From Allomuricauda sp. F6463D (GTDB taxonomy: Bacteria; Bacteroidota; Bacteroidia; Flavobacteriales; Flavobacteriaceae): 64,000 bases of DNA. The stretch spans positions 62,001 through 126,000 of the forward strand of contig NZ_JALKAN010000004.1 of NCBI RefSeq assembly GCF_023015965.1, written 5' to 3'. The notes beneath the pieces are model-generated. The model saw only the letters and a list, made by a program, of their open reading frames with translations. It ran no database searches and was not told the DNA's origin. A program made the translations under genes and the position numbers. Position 1 is the first letter of the stretch; every line of letters starts with the position of its first letter. This document shows positions 8,154 to 17,446 of the stretch, in pieces.

Positions 8154-9989
8154 ATGGCTGAAGAAAAGCAAAACGTTGAGGTAGAAGAAACTGCCACAGC
8201 AACAGAAGTAAAAGAAACAGAACCCAAGCAAGATCCACAAGAATTTCTTGAAAATTTTGACTGGGACAAGTACGAAGAAGGAATTGAGCGCGTAGATGAT
8301 ACCAAGCTGAAGGAATTCGAAACACTTGTAGAGGAAAACTTTGTGGACACTGCCGATGAGGAAGTAGTGGAAGGAACAGTGGTTCACATGACAGACCGTG
8401 AGGCGATCATTGACATCAATGCTAAGTCCGAAGGTGTGATTTCCTTAAATGAGTTCCGCTACAACCCCGACCTTAAAGTTGGTGATAAAGTTGAGGTACT
8501 TATAGATATCCGTGAGGACAAGACCGGTCAATTGGTATTGTCTCACAGAAAAGCAAGAACAATCAAGGCATGGGAGCGTGTTAACAACGCACACGACCAA
8601 GAAGAGATTGTAACTGGATTCGTTAAGTGTCGTACCAAAGGTGGTATGATCGTGGACGTATTCGGAATTGAGGCGTTCTTGCCAGGTTCTCAGATTGATG
8701 TTAAGCCTATCCGTGATTACGATCAGTATGTAGGTAAGACCATGGAGTTCAAAGTAGTGAAGATCAACCACGAATTTAAAAACGTAGTAGTATCCCACAA
8801 AGCTTTGATCGAAGCGGATATCGAAGAACAGAAAAAAGAGATCATCGGCCAGTTGGAAAAAGGACAGGTATTGGAAGGTGTGGTCAAAAACATTACATCT
8901 TACGGGGTATTTATCGACCTTGGAGGTGTGGATGGATTGGTTCACATTACCGACCTTTCTTGGAGCAGGATCAACCACCCGAACGAGGTTGTGGACCTAG
9001 ACCAGAAATTGAACGTGGTTATCTTGGACTTTGATGATAACAAGTCAAGAATCCAGTTGGGTCTTAAGCAATTGGAGAAACACCCATGGGATGCTCTTGG
9101 AGATGAGATCAAAGTTGGTGATAAAGTAAAAGGTAAAGTTGTTGTAATCGCAGATTACGGTGCCTTTATCGAAGTTGCTGAAGGTGTAGAAGGTTTGATC
9201 CACGTATCAGAAATGTCATGGAGCACGCACCTAAGGTCGGCCCAAGACTTTGTGAAGGTAGGAGATGAAGTTGAGGCAGTAGTATTGACCTTGGATAGGG
9301 AAGATCGTAAAATGTCGTTGGGTATCAAGCAATTGACACCAGACCCATGGACTGATATTACCACTAAATATCCTGTAGGATCTAAACACAAAGGAATCGT
9401 TAGAAACTTTACCAACTTTGGAGTATTTGTTGAGTTGGAAGAAGGTATTGACGGTTTGATTTATATTTCTGACCTTTCTTGGACCAAGAAAATCAAGCAT
9501 CCATCAGAGTTTGTTGCCGTGGGCGACACCTTGGAAGTGGAAGTATTGGAATTGGACGTGGAAGGACGCAAATTGAGCCTTGGACACAAACAAACCACAG
9601 AGAACCCTTGGGACAAATACTCCGAAGAGTTTGCTGAAGGTACCGTGCACAAAGCTGCAATTGCAGATGTTGTTGATAAAGGAGCAACTATTAACTTCAA
9701 CGAGGATATCGTTGGATTTGTTCCACAACGCCACATGGAAAAAGAAGACGGCAAGAAACTTGTAAAAGGAGAAGAAGCCGAATTCAAGATCATCGAGTTC
9801 AACAAAGATTTCAAAAGAGTTGTGGCCAGCCACACAGCAATCTTTAGAGAGCAAGAAGACAGAAATGTGAAAGCTGCAGCCAAGAAAAGAGCCTCATCTA
9901 GCGATGAAGCAGCTCCAACCCTTGGTGATGCCAACTCCGCATTGCAAGCATTGAAAGATAAAATGGAAGCCGATTCCAAGAAAAAGTAA
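8154..9989 (+). CDS. rpsA: 30S ribosomal protein S1
   Basis: 611 residues from the ATG at 8154 (MAEEKQN). An in-frame ATG at 8109 would add 15 residues (MFNSCKT...) unlike the family, so it is rejected. After an acidic N-terminal tail of about 70 residues come six S1 RNA-binding repeats. The best are GVVKNITSYGVFIDLGG, GKVVVIADYGAFIEVAE and GIVRNFTNFGVFVELEE, each ending in an HVSEMSW or YISDLSW type motif. The C-terminus is Lys/Ala-rich. S1 brings mRNA to the ribosome. Bacteroidota use it heavily because most of their genes lack Shine-Dalgarno sites, as in this window. It has a long leader and a strong terminator of its own. Confidence 0.96.
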   Translation: MAEEKQNVEVEETATATEVKETEPKQDPQEFLENFDWDKYEEGIERVDDTKLKEFETLVEENFVDTADEEVVEGTVVHMTDREAIIDINAKSEGVISLNEFRYNPDLKVGDKVEVLIDIREDKTGQLVLSHRKARTIKAWERVNNAHDQEEIVTGFVKCRTKGGMIVDVFGIEAFLPGSQIDVKPIRDYDQYVGKTMEFKVVKINHEFKNVVVSHKALIEADIEEQKKEIIGQLEKGQVLEGVVKNITSYGVFIDLGGVDGLVHITDLSWSRINHPNEVVDLDQKLNVVILDFDDNKSRIQLGLKQLEKHPWDALGDEIKVGDKVKGKVVVIADYGAFIEVAEGVEGLIHVSEMSWSTHLRSAQDFVKVGDEVEAVVLTLDREDRKMSLGIKQLTPDPWTDITTKYPVGSKHKGIVRNFTNFGVFVELEEGIDGLIYISDLSWTKKIKHPSEFVAVGDTLEVEVLELDVEGRKLSLGHKQTTENPWDKYSEEFAEGTVHKAAIADVVDKGATINFNEDIVGFVPQRHMEKEDGKKLVKGEEAEFKIIEFNKDFKRVVASHTAIFREQEDRNVKAAAKKRASSSDEAAPTLGDANSALQALKDKMEADSKKK

Positions 9990-10010
9990 TCGGACTTTTC
10001 AATGATACAA

Positions 10011-10034
10011 AGCCCCACTGGAAACAGTGGGGCT
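10011..10034 (+). terminator. rpsA terminator
   Basis: Perfect 10-bp stem AGCCCCACTG / CAGTGGGGCT around a GAAA tetraloop, followed by TTTTTTA; 21 bp after the rpsA stop. Confidence 0.93.
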
Positions 10035-10066
10035 TTTTTATGTCCCAAACATTTTAAAGAATTGCT

Positions 10067-10074
10067 TACTTTTG
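10067..10074 (+). promoter_or_regulatory. Possible -7 element of the pyrR operon promoter
   Basis: TACTTTTG matches TAnnTTTG and lies 29 bp before the pyrR ATG, downstream of the rpsA terminator. No clear -33 element was found. Confidence 0.4.
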
Positions 10075-10103
10075 TGTTCAACCGCGTTGGTCGCACATAG
10101 CAT

Positions 10104-10640
10104 ATGAGTCAAAAAGTACTGCTTACTTCAAAAGAAATCAACATCATACTGCACCGGTTGGCCTGTCAACTAATGGAAAACCATTTAGATTTCAAGGATA
10201 CCGCACTTATTGGTATACAGCCCAGGGGTGTGTATTTAGCAGAAAGATTGGTGAAGATTCTTCAAAAAGAATACAAGATCAAACATATTGACCTTGGGTT
10301 CTTGGATATCACATTTTTTAGGGATGATTTTGGTAGAGGCGAAATCCTAAAGGCCAATTCCACACAAATGGATTTCTTGGTGGAAGATAAAAAAGTAGTG
10401 TTCATAGATGATGTACTGTATACCGGAAGAAGTATTAGGTCGGCATTAACAGCGATTCAATCCTTTGGAAGGCCAAGTAATATTGAGCTTTTAACATTGA
10501 TAGATAGAAGATTCAGTAGACATTTGCCCATACAGCCCACATATAGGGGTCGACAGGTAGATGCAATCAATGATGAAAAAGTCAAAGTCATGTGGGAGGA
10601 TAACGATGGAGAGGATATAGTGTATTTAGTAAGCAAATAA
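10104..10640 (+). CDS. pyrR: PyrR: uracil phosphoribosyltransferase / pyr regulator
   Basis: 178 residues. The PRPP-binding loop VVFIDDVLYTGRSIRSAL is at about residues 95-112, and GIQPRGVYLAERL near 37-49 is the PyrR-type PPi loop. PyrR is a phosphoribosyltransferase that in Firmicutes binds pyr mRNA to cause termination; in Bacteroidota it may act only as the enzyme. It precedes pyrB by 6 bp, so the two are surely co-transcribed. No classic anti-anti-terminator fold was found in the 70-bp stretch after the rpsA terminator, so RNA regulation here is not supported by what I can see. Confidence 0.93.
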   Translation: MSQKVLLTSKEINIILHRLACQLMENHLDFKDTALIGIQPRGVYLAERLVKILQKEYKIKHIDLGFLDITFFRDDFGRGEILKANSTQMDFLVEDKKVVFIDDVLYTGRSIRSALTAIQSFGRPSNIELLTLIDRRFSRHLPIQPTYRGRQVDAINDEKVKVMWEDNDGEDIVYLVSK

Positions 10641-10646
10641 AATATA

Positions 10647-11573
10647 ATGGGCGAGTTAAGTGTAAACCACTTGTTGGGAATTAAGTATCTGGATGAAAAA
10701 GATATATCCCTCATTTTTGAAACCGCCGATCATTTTAAGGAAGTAATCAATCGTTCCATTAAAAAGGTACCGACGCTACGGGACATTACCATTGCCAATA
10801 TCTTTTTTGAAAACAGTACCCGTACCAGGCTCTCTTTTGAACTGGCCGAAAAGCGACTTTCTGCCGATGTTGTCAATTTTTCAGCAGGGCAATCATCCGT
10901 AAAAAAAGGGGAAACACTAATAGATACCGTTAACAATATACTGTCCATGAAAGTGGATATGGTGGTGATGCGCCATCCAAATCCAGGTGCGGGTATATTT
11001 TTATCAAAACACGTAAAGGCGGCAATAGTTAATGCAGGCGATGGAGCCCATGAACACCCTACGCAAGCTTTGTTGGATTCTTATTCCATACGCGAAAAAC
11101 TCGGCGATGTAGGCGGGAAAAACGTTGTAATTGTTGGAGATATCCTTCATTCAAGGGTCGCTTTATCCAATATTTTTGCCTTAAAGTTGCAAGGGGCCAA
11201 TGTAAAAGTCTGCGGTCCACGCACCCTTATTCCTAAGCATATCGAATCGTTAGGGGTAGAAGTGGAGACCAATTTAAAAAATGCATTAGAGTGGTGCGAT
11301 GTGGCCAATATGCTGCGTGTTCAGAACGAACGAATGGATATTAGCTATTTTCCATCCACACGGGAGTACACACAACAGTTTGGAGTAAACAAGGAGCTCT
11401 TGAACAGTTTGAAGAAGGAAATTGTGATCATGCACCCGGGGCCAATTAATCGTGGAGTGGAGATTACCAGTGATGTGGCCGATTCGGACCAATCCATCAT
11501 TTTGCACCAAGTTGAAAATGGAGTCGCAATTCGAATGGCAGTACTTTATTTATTGGCATCAAAAATTAAGTAA
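10647..11573 (+). CDS. pyrB: Aspartate carbamoyltransferase catalytic subunit
   Basis: 308 residues, the usual length. It joins carbamoyl phosphate and L-aspartate in the first committed step of pyrimidine synthesis. The carbamoyl-phosphate loop ENSTRTRLSFE is at residues 55-65. HPTQALLDSY is near 133-142 and HPGPINRGVE near 264-273 (substrate-binding HPGPxNRG motif). No pyrI regulatory-subunit gene lies nearby, which fits the PyrR-associated class B/C enzymes that work without it. It follows pyrR by 6 bp and precedes the next gene by 3 bp. Confidence 0.96.
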   Translation: MGELSVNHLLGIKYLDEKDISLIFETADHFKEVINRSIKKVPTLRDITIANIFFENSTRTRLSFELAEKRLSADVVNFSAGQSSVKKGETLIDTVNNILSMKVDMVVMRHPNPGAGIFLSKHVKAAIVNAGDGAHEHPTQALLDSYSIREKLGDVGGKNVVIVGDILHSRVALSNIFALKLQGANVKVCGPRTLIPKHIESLGVEVETNLKNALEWCDVANMLRVQNERMDISYFPSTREYTQQFGVNKELLNSLKKEIVIMHPGPINRGVEITSDVADSDQSIILHQVENGVAIRMAVLYLLASKIK

Positions 11574-11576
11574 AAG

Positions 11577-11909
11577 ATGATTTTCGACAAAGAAGGAACA
11601 ACAACTATTGTTTTCCAGGAAAAAACAACACTTTCTGGATTTTTGGAACACCTGAACAAAGCATACCCTAAACTAAAGCATGATAATATAGTTGTCAATC
11701 TTTTTTCCTTTGAAACCTTAAAAGTTGACAACTTGCTGGAGTTTTTGGATATGTCCAATACCCACAAAAGTTTTGGAAAATCCTTTATTTTGGTTACCGA
11801 CAAACTGAGCTATGATGACGTTCCCGACGAACTCAGTGTGGTGCCCACGTTGCAAGAAGCCAAAGATCTCATCGAAATGGAAGAAATAGAACGTGACCTA
11901 GGAATTTAA
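11577..11909 (+). CDS. Conserved flavobacterial protein linked to rnz
   Basis: 110 residues, no signal peptide or membrane segment. Alternating strands and helices (IVVNLFSFETLKVDNLLEFLDMS ... SFILVTDKLSYDDVPDELSVVPTLQEAKDLIEMEEIERDLGI) look like a small alpha/beta domain of the STAS or SpoIIAA kind, though I see no defining motif. Its relatives usually sit directly before ribonuclease Z and are often mis-annotated as part of it. Here a four-helix-bundle gene separates the two. It begins 3 bp after pyrB, so it belongs to that operon. Function unknown. Confidence 0.75.
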   Translation: MIFDKEGTTTIVFQEKTTLSGFLEHLNKAYPKLKHDNIVVNLFSFETLKVDNLLEFLDMSNTHKSFGKSFILVTDKLSYDDVPDELSVVPTLQEAKDLIEMEEIERDLGI

Positions 11910-11941
11910 AATTCAAAGTGAAGAATTGAAAATGCTGTTAT

Positions 11942-12307
11942 TTGGGTAATCAAAATATCATACATAAAAAGAGTTTTGATTTTGCATTGGAAATTGTACG
12001 TATGGCCAAGTACATGGAAAAAGAGCAGAAGGAATTTGTATTGTCAAGGCAGTTATTGAGGTCAGGAACGGCAATTGGCGCATTGGTCAGGGAGGCAGAG
12101 CACGCTGAAAGTAAAAAAGATTTTATTCATAAAATGTCCATTGCCTTAAAAGAAGCCAATGAAACTAGATACTGGATGGATCTTTTGAGCAAGTCTGGAT
12201 TAATTGGAAACTTGGATTCCACAAAGGCTGATAATGAAATCGAACAAATAATTCGACTTTTAGCCGCTATTGTGAAATCATCAAAACGGAATTATTCAAC
12301 TATATAA
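11942..12307 (+). CDS. Four-helix-bundle protein, S23 / 23S-IVS family
   Basis: 121 residues from a TTG codon, in the usual opening of the family (GNQNIIHKKSFDFALEIVRMA). Conserved marks are VLSRQLLRSGTAIGALVREAEHAES (about 33-58) and FIHKMSIALKEANETRYWMDLL (about 62-83), predicting four amphipathic helices. Relatives are encoded in 23S rRNA intervening sequences, next to diversity-generating reverse transcriptases (Avd), or alone, and they form pentamers. The gene splits an otherwise tight pyrB-hypothetical-rnz order and is flanked by AT-rich, imperfect inverted sequences (TTGAAAA side at 11925-11932, TTTCAATT at 12315-12322), which suggests insertion as a unit. Biological role unknown. Confidence 0.85.
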   Translation: MGNQNIIHKKSFDFALEIVRMAKYMEKEQKEFVLSRQLLRSGTAIGALVREAEHAESKKDFIHKMSIALKEANETRYWMDLLSKSGLIGNLDSTKADNEIEQIIRLLAAIVKSSKRNYSTI

Positions 12308-12344
12308 TGGAGACTTTCAATTTTCCATTTTTAATTTATCATTT

Positions 12345-13256
12345 GTGAAACTTACCATTCTAGGTTGTTATGCCGCTACACCACGAACATTTACAAATCC
12401 GACATCACAAGTTCTCGAAATAAAAAACAATCTTTTTTTAATCGACTGCGGGGAGGGAACTCAAGTTCAACTTAGAAAGTATAAAGTAAAGTTCTCCAGA
12501 ATCAACCATATTTTTATATCGCATCTACATGGTGATCACTTTTTTGGTCTGCCCGGTCTTGTTTCCACATTTCGGTTGTTGGGAAGAGAAAAAGAATTGC
12601 ATATTTATGGACCCAAGGGGATTAAACAAGCCATTACACTGTTTTTAAAACTTGGAGATTCTTGGACCAATTACCCACTTGTGTTCCACGAGTTGGAATC
12701 AAAAGAATCCGAGCTCATTTTCGAAGATGAAAAGCTTACGGTTCGAACCATTCCGTTGATCCATAGGGTATATACCAATGGTTTTTTGTTCCAAGAAAAA
12801 GTAGCCCCAAGAACTCTTAATATCGAAGCGACCAGAAAGTACAAGATAGATAAGAGCCAATTCAATAATATCAAAAATGGGGCCGACGGTTTGGATGCAT
12901 CGGGAAAAATAATTCCCAATAAGGAGATTACACTAGCACCCCCTAAACCGAAAAGTTATGCTTTTTGTAGTGATACGATGTACAATGAAGCGATGTTGCC
13001 TATCATCAAAGATGTAACAATACTATACCACGAATCCACCTTTTTGGAATCAGAATCCCATCTTTGCGAAAAAACCAAACACGCTACAGCCAAACAAGCA
13101 GCGCAAATCGCTAATAAAGTCAATGCAAAACATCTTATTTTGGGGCATTATTCCACGCGCTACAAATCCATTCAACCATTTAAAATAGAGGCTAGTGAAA
13201 TTTTTGCAGCAGTAGATTTGGCCGAGGATGGGAAAACCTTTGGATTCGACAACTAA
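12345..13256 (+). CDS. rnz: Ribonuclease Z
   Basis: 303 residues from a GTG start (KLTILGCYAATPR), the usual short bacterial form. It is a zinc beta-lactamase-fold endonuclease that trims tRNA 3' trailers. The metal motif HLHGDHFFG is at residues 60-68. Further ligands appear as CSDT (about 207), HEST (about 229) and LGHYSTRY near the C-terminus (about 266), with the exosite region in between. No Shine-Dalgarno is seen. It lies 37 bp after the four-helix-bundle gene and 68 bp before pdxH. Confidence 0.95.
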   Translation: MKLTILGCYAATPRTFTNPTSQVLEIKNNLFLIDCGEGTQVQLRKYKVKFSRINHIFISHLHGDHFFGLPGLVSTFRLLGREKELHIYGPKGIKQAITLFLKLGDSWTNYPLVFHELESKESELIFEDEKLTVRTIPLIHRVYTNGFLFQEKVAPRTLNIEATRKYKIDKSQFNNIKNGADGLDASGKIIPNKEITLAPPKPKSYAFCSDTMYNEAMLPIIKDVTILYHESTFLESESHLCEKTKHATAKQAAQIANKVNAKHLILGHYSTRYKSIQPFKIEASEIFAAVDLAEDGKTFGFDN

Positions 13257-13324
13257 AGGGTTTTTACAAAACTTTTACAACAAGGTTGCTTTGAGGGGAT
13301 TCGAATTTTACCGAACTTCACATT

Positions 13325-13972
13325 ATGCAAAAAGATTTGAGCAACTATAGGAAATCTTACGAAAAAAGTGAATTGACCGAAGAGACGGTAAAAGAAAACC
13401 CTATGGAGCAATTCCAAAAGTGGTTTTATGAGGTGGAAGCTTCCGATGGGGTGGACGAACCCAATGCAATGACAGTTTCTACCATTGGGTTGGATGGATT
13501 TCCAAAGAGCCGGGTTGTTTTGATGAAAAAATTCACTTTTGAAGGTATTATATTTTATAGCAATTACCAAAGTGAAAAAGGCAAGGCCATTGAGGCTAAT
13601 CCGTCGGTTTGTTTATCATTCTTTTGGCCTAATATGGAACGACAGGTCATTATAAAGGGCACTGCGGAGAAAATTGCGGAAAACCTTTCAGATGGATATT
13701 TTGAATCCCGACCTATCGGAAGTCAGTTGGGTGCTATGGTTTCCGACCAGAGCAATGTAATCCCCTCACGAGAATATTTGGAAGAAGAGTTGATTAAGCT
13801 TGAAAAAAAATATGAAGGGAAGGAAATTCAACGACCTCAATTTTGGGGAGGATATTTGGTTCGGCCCATTTCCATGGAATTTTGGCAAGGACGCCCCAAT
13901 AGATTACACGATAGGATTCGATATGCCCTTCAAGAAGATTATAATTGGAAAATAGAACGATTGGCACCCTAA
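13325..13972 (+). CDS. pdxH: Pyridoxamine 5'-phosphate oxidase
   Basis: 215 residues, the standard length. This FMN enzyme oxidises pyridoxine or pyridoxamine 5'-phosphate to pyridoxal 5'-phosphate. The FMN/PLP region GLDGFPKSRVVLMKKF is at about 56-71, YSNYQSEKGKAIEANP at about 78-93, and the C-terminal signature FWQGRPNRLHDRIRY at about 183-197. The product is the cofactor of enzymes such as ThrC in this window, though no regulatory link is visible. Start at 13325, MQKDLSNYRKSYEK, matches the family. Confidence 0.96.
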   Translation: MQKDLSNYRKSYEKSELTEETVKENPMEQFQKWFYEVEASDGVDEPNAMTVSTIGLDGFPKSRVVLMKKFTFEGIIFYSNYQSEKGKAIEANPSVCLSFFWPNMERQVIIKGTAEKIAENLSDGYFESRPIGSQLGAMVSDQSNVIPSREYLEEELIKLEKKYEGKEIQRPQFWGGYLVRPISMEFWQGRPNRLHDRIRYALQEDYNWKIERLAP

Positions 13973-13982
13973 TCTTTATACA

Positions 13983-14471
13983 ATGAAACAATTGATATTG
14001 ATGCGCCATGGGAAATCCTCATGGGATTACAATGTATCGGACAAGGATAGGCCTTTAAAACAACGAGGGATAAACGATGCGCACTTGGTATCAAAAACTT
14101 TTAAGCTTCATATCCCGAAAATCGATTATATTTTTTCGAGTCCGGCCAATCGTGCGTTGCACACCAGCATGATCTTTGTAAGAAACATGGAGTTTGATTT
14201 ATTAAGATATAGTGTAGACAATTCATTATATGACTTTTCAGGGGCTAGTGTGGAGCAATTTGTTAGGGCAATCGACAATAAATTAAATACGGTTGCAATT
14301 TTTGGACACAACTATGCCTTTACTTCACTTGCAAATACTTGGGGAGATCAGTATATTGAGAACGTTCCTACCGCAGGACTCGTACACATTACATTTGGTG
14401 TGGACGATTGGTCCGAAATAAAAGCAGGAACCACAACACAAATGATCTTTCCAAAACACTTGAAAAAATAA
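13983..14471 (+). CDS. SixA-like histidine phosphatase
   Basis: 162 residues. The phosphohistidine loop LMRHGKSSWDY is at residues 5-15, with the second Arg in DRPLKQRG and the second His in FGHNYAF near 103. SixA-type proteins remove phosphate from His residues of phosphorelay proteins or act on small phosphoesters. It abuts ppk1 with no gap (TAA then ATG), so the two are translated from one message. The grouping with polyphosphate enzymes suggests phosphate metabolism, but the substrate cannot be read from sequence. Confidence 0.88.
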   Translation: MKQLILMRHGKSSWDYNVSDKDRPLKQRGINDAHLVSKTFKLHIPKIDYIFSSPANRALHTSMIFVRNMEFDLLRYSVDNSLYDFSGASVEQFVRAIDNKLNTVAIFGHNYAFTSLANTWGDQYIENVPTAGLVHITFGVDDWSEIKAGTTTQMIFPKHLKK

Positions 14472-16547
14472 ATGGTAAAAACAAAAAACGAATATATCAA
14501 CAGGGAAATTAGCTGGTTAAAATTTAACGCTAGGGTACTACAAGAAAGTAAGGACCATAGAGTTCCACTAATTGATCGCTTACGGTTTCTAGGAATTTTC
14601 AGTAATAATCTGGATGAGTTTTTCAAGGTTCGGTACGCTACGGTAAAACGTATTGTAGATGCTGGAAAAACTGGTAAGAGTGTCCTGGGTGGGGAAAAGG
14701 CAAAAGACCTTTTGGAGGAAATCACCAAAATAGTAATTGCCCAACAGTCACGTAGTCTTGAAATTTTTAAAGAAATTGAAAGAGAGCTCCGTGAAGAAAA
14801 TATTTTCATAATAAGAGAAACAGAGGTTAAAGAAAGTCAAGCCGAATTTATCCGCGATTACTTCTTTAAAAAGGTAAATCAAGAATTGATGACCATTATC
14901 CTCAATGATCTTACCGAGTTTCCTCTATTAAAAGACACTGCTGCTTATTTAGCCGTAAAGATTGTGATGAACAACGGTACGAGCATGGGTAGGCACAATA
15001 GATATGCCTTGATTGAAATACCGAAAGGAATAGATCGTTTTGTAGTGTTGCCCAAAGAAGGTGAAAAGGATTATATCATCATGCTGGATGATTTGATACG
15101 GTTTTGCCTAGACAGTGTGTTCACTATGTTTGATTTTGAATCCATTTCTGCCCACATGATCAAAATTACTCGTGATGCCGAGCTGGATATTGACAATGAT
15201 TTGAGTAAAAGTTTCATCGAAAAAATTTCATCAAGTGTTGAGCATAGAAAAATAAGTGACCCCGTTCGGTTCGTTTACGATAAAAGTATCGATAAGGATA
15301 CCCTTCAATTTCTAAAGGAAAAAATGGACATTATGGATACCGATAGCGTAATTCCCGGTGGACGGTACCATAACCGAAGGGATTACATGGGGTTCCCGAG
15401 TTTGGGCAGGCAAGACCTGATGTACAATAAGATTGAGCCCTTGCCTGTAAAAGGACTTAGCATGAAAGGTAGTATACTGGATATTATCGCTCATAAAGAT
15501 TATATGATCTATGCTCCATACCACACCTTTAGTTATGTAACCAAATTTTTGAGAGAGGCAGCACTTGATCCTCAGGTTCGTTCAATTAAAATAACCATAT
15601 ATCGATTGGCCAGTGATAGCCAAATAGTATCTGCCTTGGCTAATGCCGTTAAGAATGGTAAGCAGGTAACCGTGCAAATAGAATTACAGGCCAGGTTCGA
15701 CGAACAAAACAACATTCAATATGCCAACCAATTGCAAGATGAGGGGGTAAAATTAATTTTTGGTGTCTCTGGTTTAAAAGTACATAGTAAAATTTGTATG
15801 ATAGAGCGAGAGGAAGAGGATGGGTTAAAACGTTATGGCTTTATAAGTACTGGTAATTTTAATGAGTCCACTGCTAATATTTACACAGATTACACCTTAT
15901 TTACGGCGCATCAGGGTATTTTAAAGGATATGAACAAGGTGTTCGGCTTCTTTGAGACGAACTATAAAATCAACAAATACAAACACCTTATTGTATCTCC
16001 ACATTATACCAAATCTACCTTTATGAAATTAATAGATGAGGAGATAACCAATGCCCAAGCAGGAAAACAAGCTTACATCAAAATAAAAATGAACAGCCTT
16101 ACCTCTTACAAAATGGTAGATAAGCTTTATGAGGCCAGCCGCGCAGGAGTGAAAATTCAAATGATCGTTAGAGGTGTTTGTTGTCTTATCCCCGGTGTGG
16201 AAGGTATGAGCGAGAATATTGAGGCCATTAGCGTGGTGGATAAGTTTTTGGAGCACCCTAGGTTATTTATTTTTGGAAATGGGGGCGACCCTAAAATATA
16301 TATATCGTCTGCAGATTGGATGACTAGAAACCTTGATTTTAGGGTAGAAGTAGGTTGTCCCATTTATGATCCGGATATTCGCGTAGAATTGCTCGATACT
16401 TTTGATATCTCATGGCGAGATAATTCTAAAGCACGTATTTTTTCTGCAAAACAGGACAATGCATATAGAAAGCGTGCGGATGGAGAACCTGAATTTAGGT
16501 CTCAATTTGAGATGTACGAGTATTACAAACAAAAGTTGGAATCTTAA
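14472..16547 (+). CDS. ppk1: Polyphosphate kinase 1
   Basis: 691 residues, full length. It polymerises the gamma-phosphate of ATP into inorganic polyphosphate and runs in reverse. The N domain opens with YINREISWLKFNARVLQE. The phosphorylated His is in GLKVHSKICMI (His438). A second conserved His-containing motif appears in the C-terminal phospholipase-D-like half (FGNGGDPKIYISSADWMTRN). IKITIYRLASDS and the ARFDEQNNI motif bind ATP. It is followed 11 bp later by an exopolyphosphatase-like gene, so the operon encodes both making and breaking of polyphosphate. Confidence 0.96.
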   Translation: MVKTKNEYINREISWLKFNARVLQESKDHRVPLIDRLRFLGIFSNNLDEFFKVRYATVKRIVDAGKTGKSVLGGEKAKDLLEEITKIVIAQQSRSLEIFKEIERELREENIFIIRETEVKESQAEFIRDYFFKKVNQELMTIILNDLTEFPLLKDTAAYLAVKIVMNNGTSMGRHNRYALIEIPKGIDRFVVLPKEGEKDYIIMLDDLIRFCLDSVFTMFDFESISAHMIKITRDAELDIDNDLSKSFIEKISSSVEHRKISDPVRFVYDKSIDKDTLQFLKEKMDIMDTDSVIPGGRYHNRRDYMGFPSLGRQDLMYNKIEPLPVKGLSMKGSILDIIAHKDYMIYAPYHTFSYVTKFLREAALDPQVRSIKITIYRLASDSQIVSALANAVKNGKQVTVQIELQARFDEQNNIQYANQLQDEGVKLIFGVSGLKVHSKICMIEREEEDGLKRYGFISTGNFNESTANIYTDYTLFTAHQGILKDMNKVFGFFETNYKINKYKHLIVSPHYTKSTFMKLIDEEITNAQAGKQAYIKIKMNSLTSYKMVDKLYEASRAGVKIQMIVRGVCCLIPGVEGMSENIEAISVVDKFLEHPRLFIFGNGGDPKIYISSADWMTRNLDFRVEVGCPIYDPDIRVELLDTFDISWRDNSKARIFSAKQDNAYRKRADGEPEFRSQFEMYEYYKQKLES

Positions 16548-16558
16548 GGTTACTGGAT

Positions 16559-17446
16559 TTGGTTATACGAAAATTTGCAGCAATTGATATTGGGTCTAAT
16601 GCTATTAGATTACTTATAAATAATGTTATAGAATACCAGAACAAGCCTACTGTTTTTAAAAAAAGCGAATTGGTGAGGGTACCCGTCCGTTTGGGAGAAG
16701 ATGCTTTTTTAAAAGGGGAAATATCGGAACACAACCAAAACCGTTTGGTGAAAAGTATGCAATCTTTTAAGCTGTTAATGGATGTGTATGGTGTTGAAAA
16801 ATACATGGCCTGCGCCACTTCTGCTCTTAGAGAGGCAAAAAATGGTGCTGCCGTGGTGGAGAAAGTAAGAAAAGAATCAGAAATTAACATTCAAATCATT
16901 GATGGTAAACAAGAAGCTTCGATTATTGCTTCTACTGATTTAAAGGATATTATTAAAAATGATAGGCTTTATTTATATGTGGACGTTGGTGGGGGAAGTA
17001 CAGAGTTTACAATCATTGATAAAGGTATGCCGTTGTTTTCCAAATCCTTTAAGATTGGTACGCTTAGAATATTGAACAAATTGGTCGACGATTCGGTTTG
17101 GGATGAAATAAAGGTATGGATCAAATCACATACGCCTATGGATAAAACAGTGGAAATCATTGGGTCTGGTGGAAACATAAATAAGCTCCATAAAATGTCG
17201 GGTAGAAAGGTTGGGCAACCTCTTTCCTATATTTGGTTGAATGCACAATATCATTTTTTGGAAAGTATGGATTACGAGGACAGAATTTCGGAGCTGGGCC
17301 TAAACCAGGATCGTGCGGATGTTATAATACCTGCAACCAAGATATTCCTAAATGCTGCCAAGTGGAGCAAGGCCAAAAAAATCCTTGTGCCCAAAATTGG
17401 CTTAACCGATGGCATGATTAAGACGTTGTACTACCAAAAAGATTAA
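16559..17446 (+). CDS. Ppx/GppA-family phosphatase, short form
   Basis: 295 residues from a TTG codon (VIRKFAAIDIGSNAIRLLI). The actin-like fold shows phosphate loop 1 (AIDIGSNAIRLL), the CATSALREA stretch and phosphate loop 2 (LYVDVGGGSTEFT at about 139-151). It lacks the C-terminal HD domains of E. coli Ppx, as do many Bacteroidota members. It hydrolyses terminal phosphates of polyphosphate or pppGpp; the ppk1 neighbour favours polyphosphate. It ends convergent with miaE, overlapping it by 4 bp. Confidence 0.9.
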   Translation: MVIRKFAAIDIGSNAIRLLINNVIEYQNKPTVFKKSELVRVPVRLGEDAFLKGEISEHNQNRLVKSMQSFKLLMDVYGVEKYMACATSALREAKNGAAVVEKVRKESEINIQIIDGKQEASIIASTDLKDIIKNDRLYLYVDVGGGSTEFTIIDKGMPLFSKSFKIGTLRILNKLVDDSVWDEIKVWIKSHTPMDKTVEIIGSGGNINKLHKMSGRKVGQPLSYIWLNAQYHFLESMDYEDRISELGLNQDRADVIIPATKIFLNAAKWSKAKKILVPKIGLTDGMIKTLYYQKD

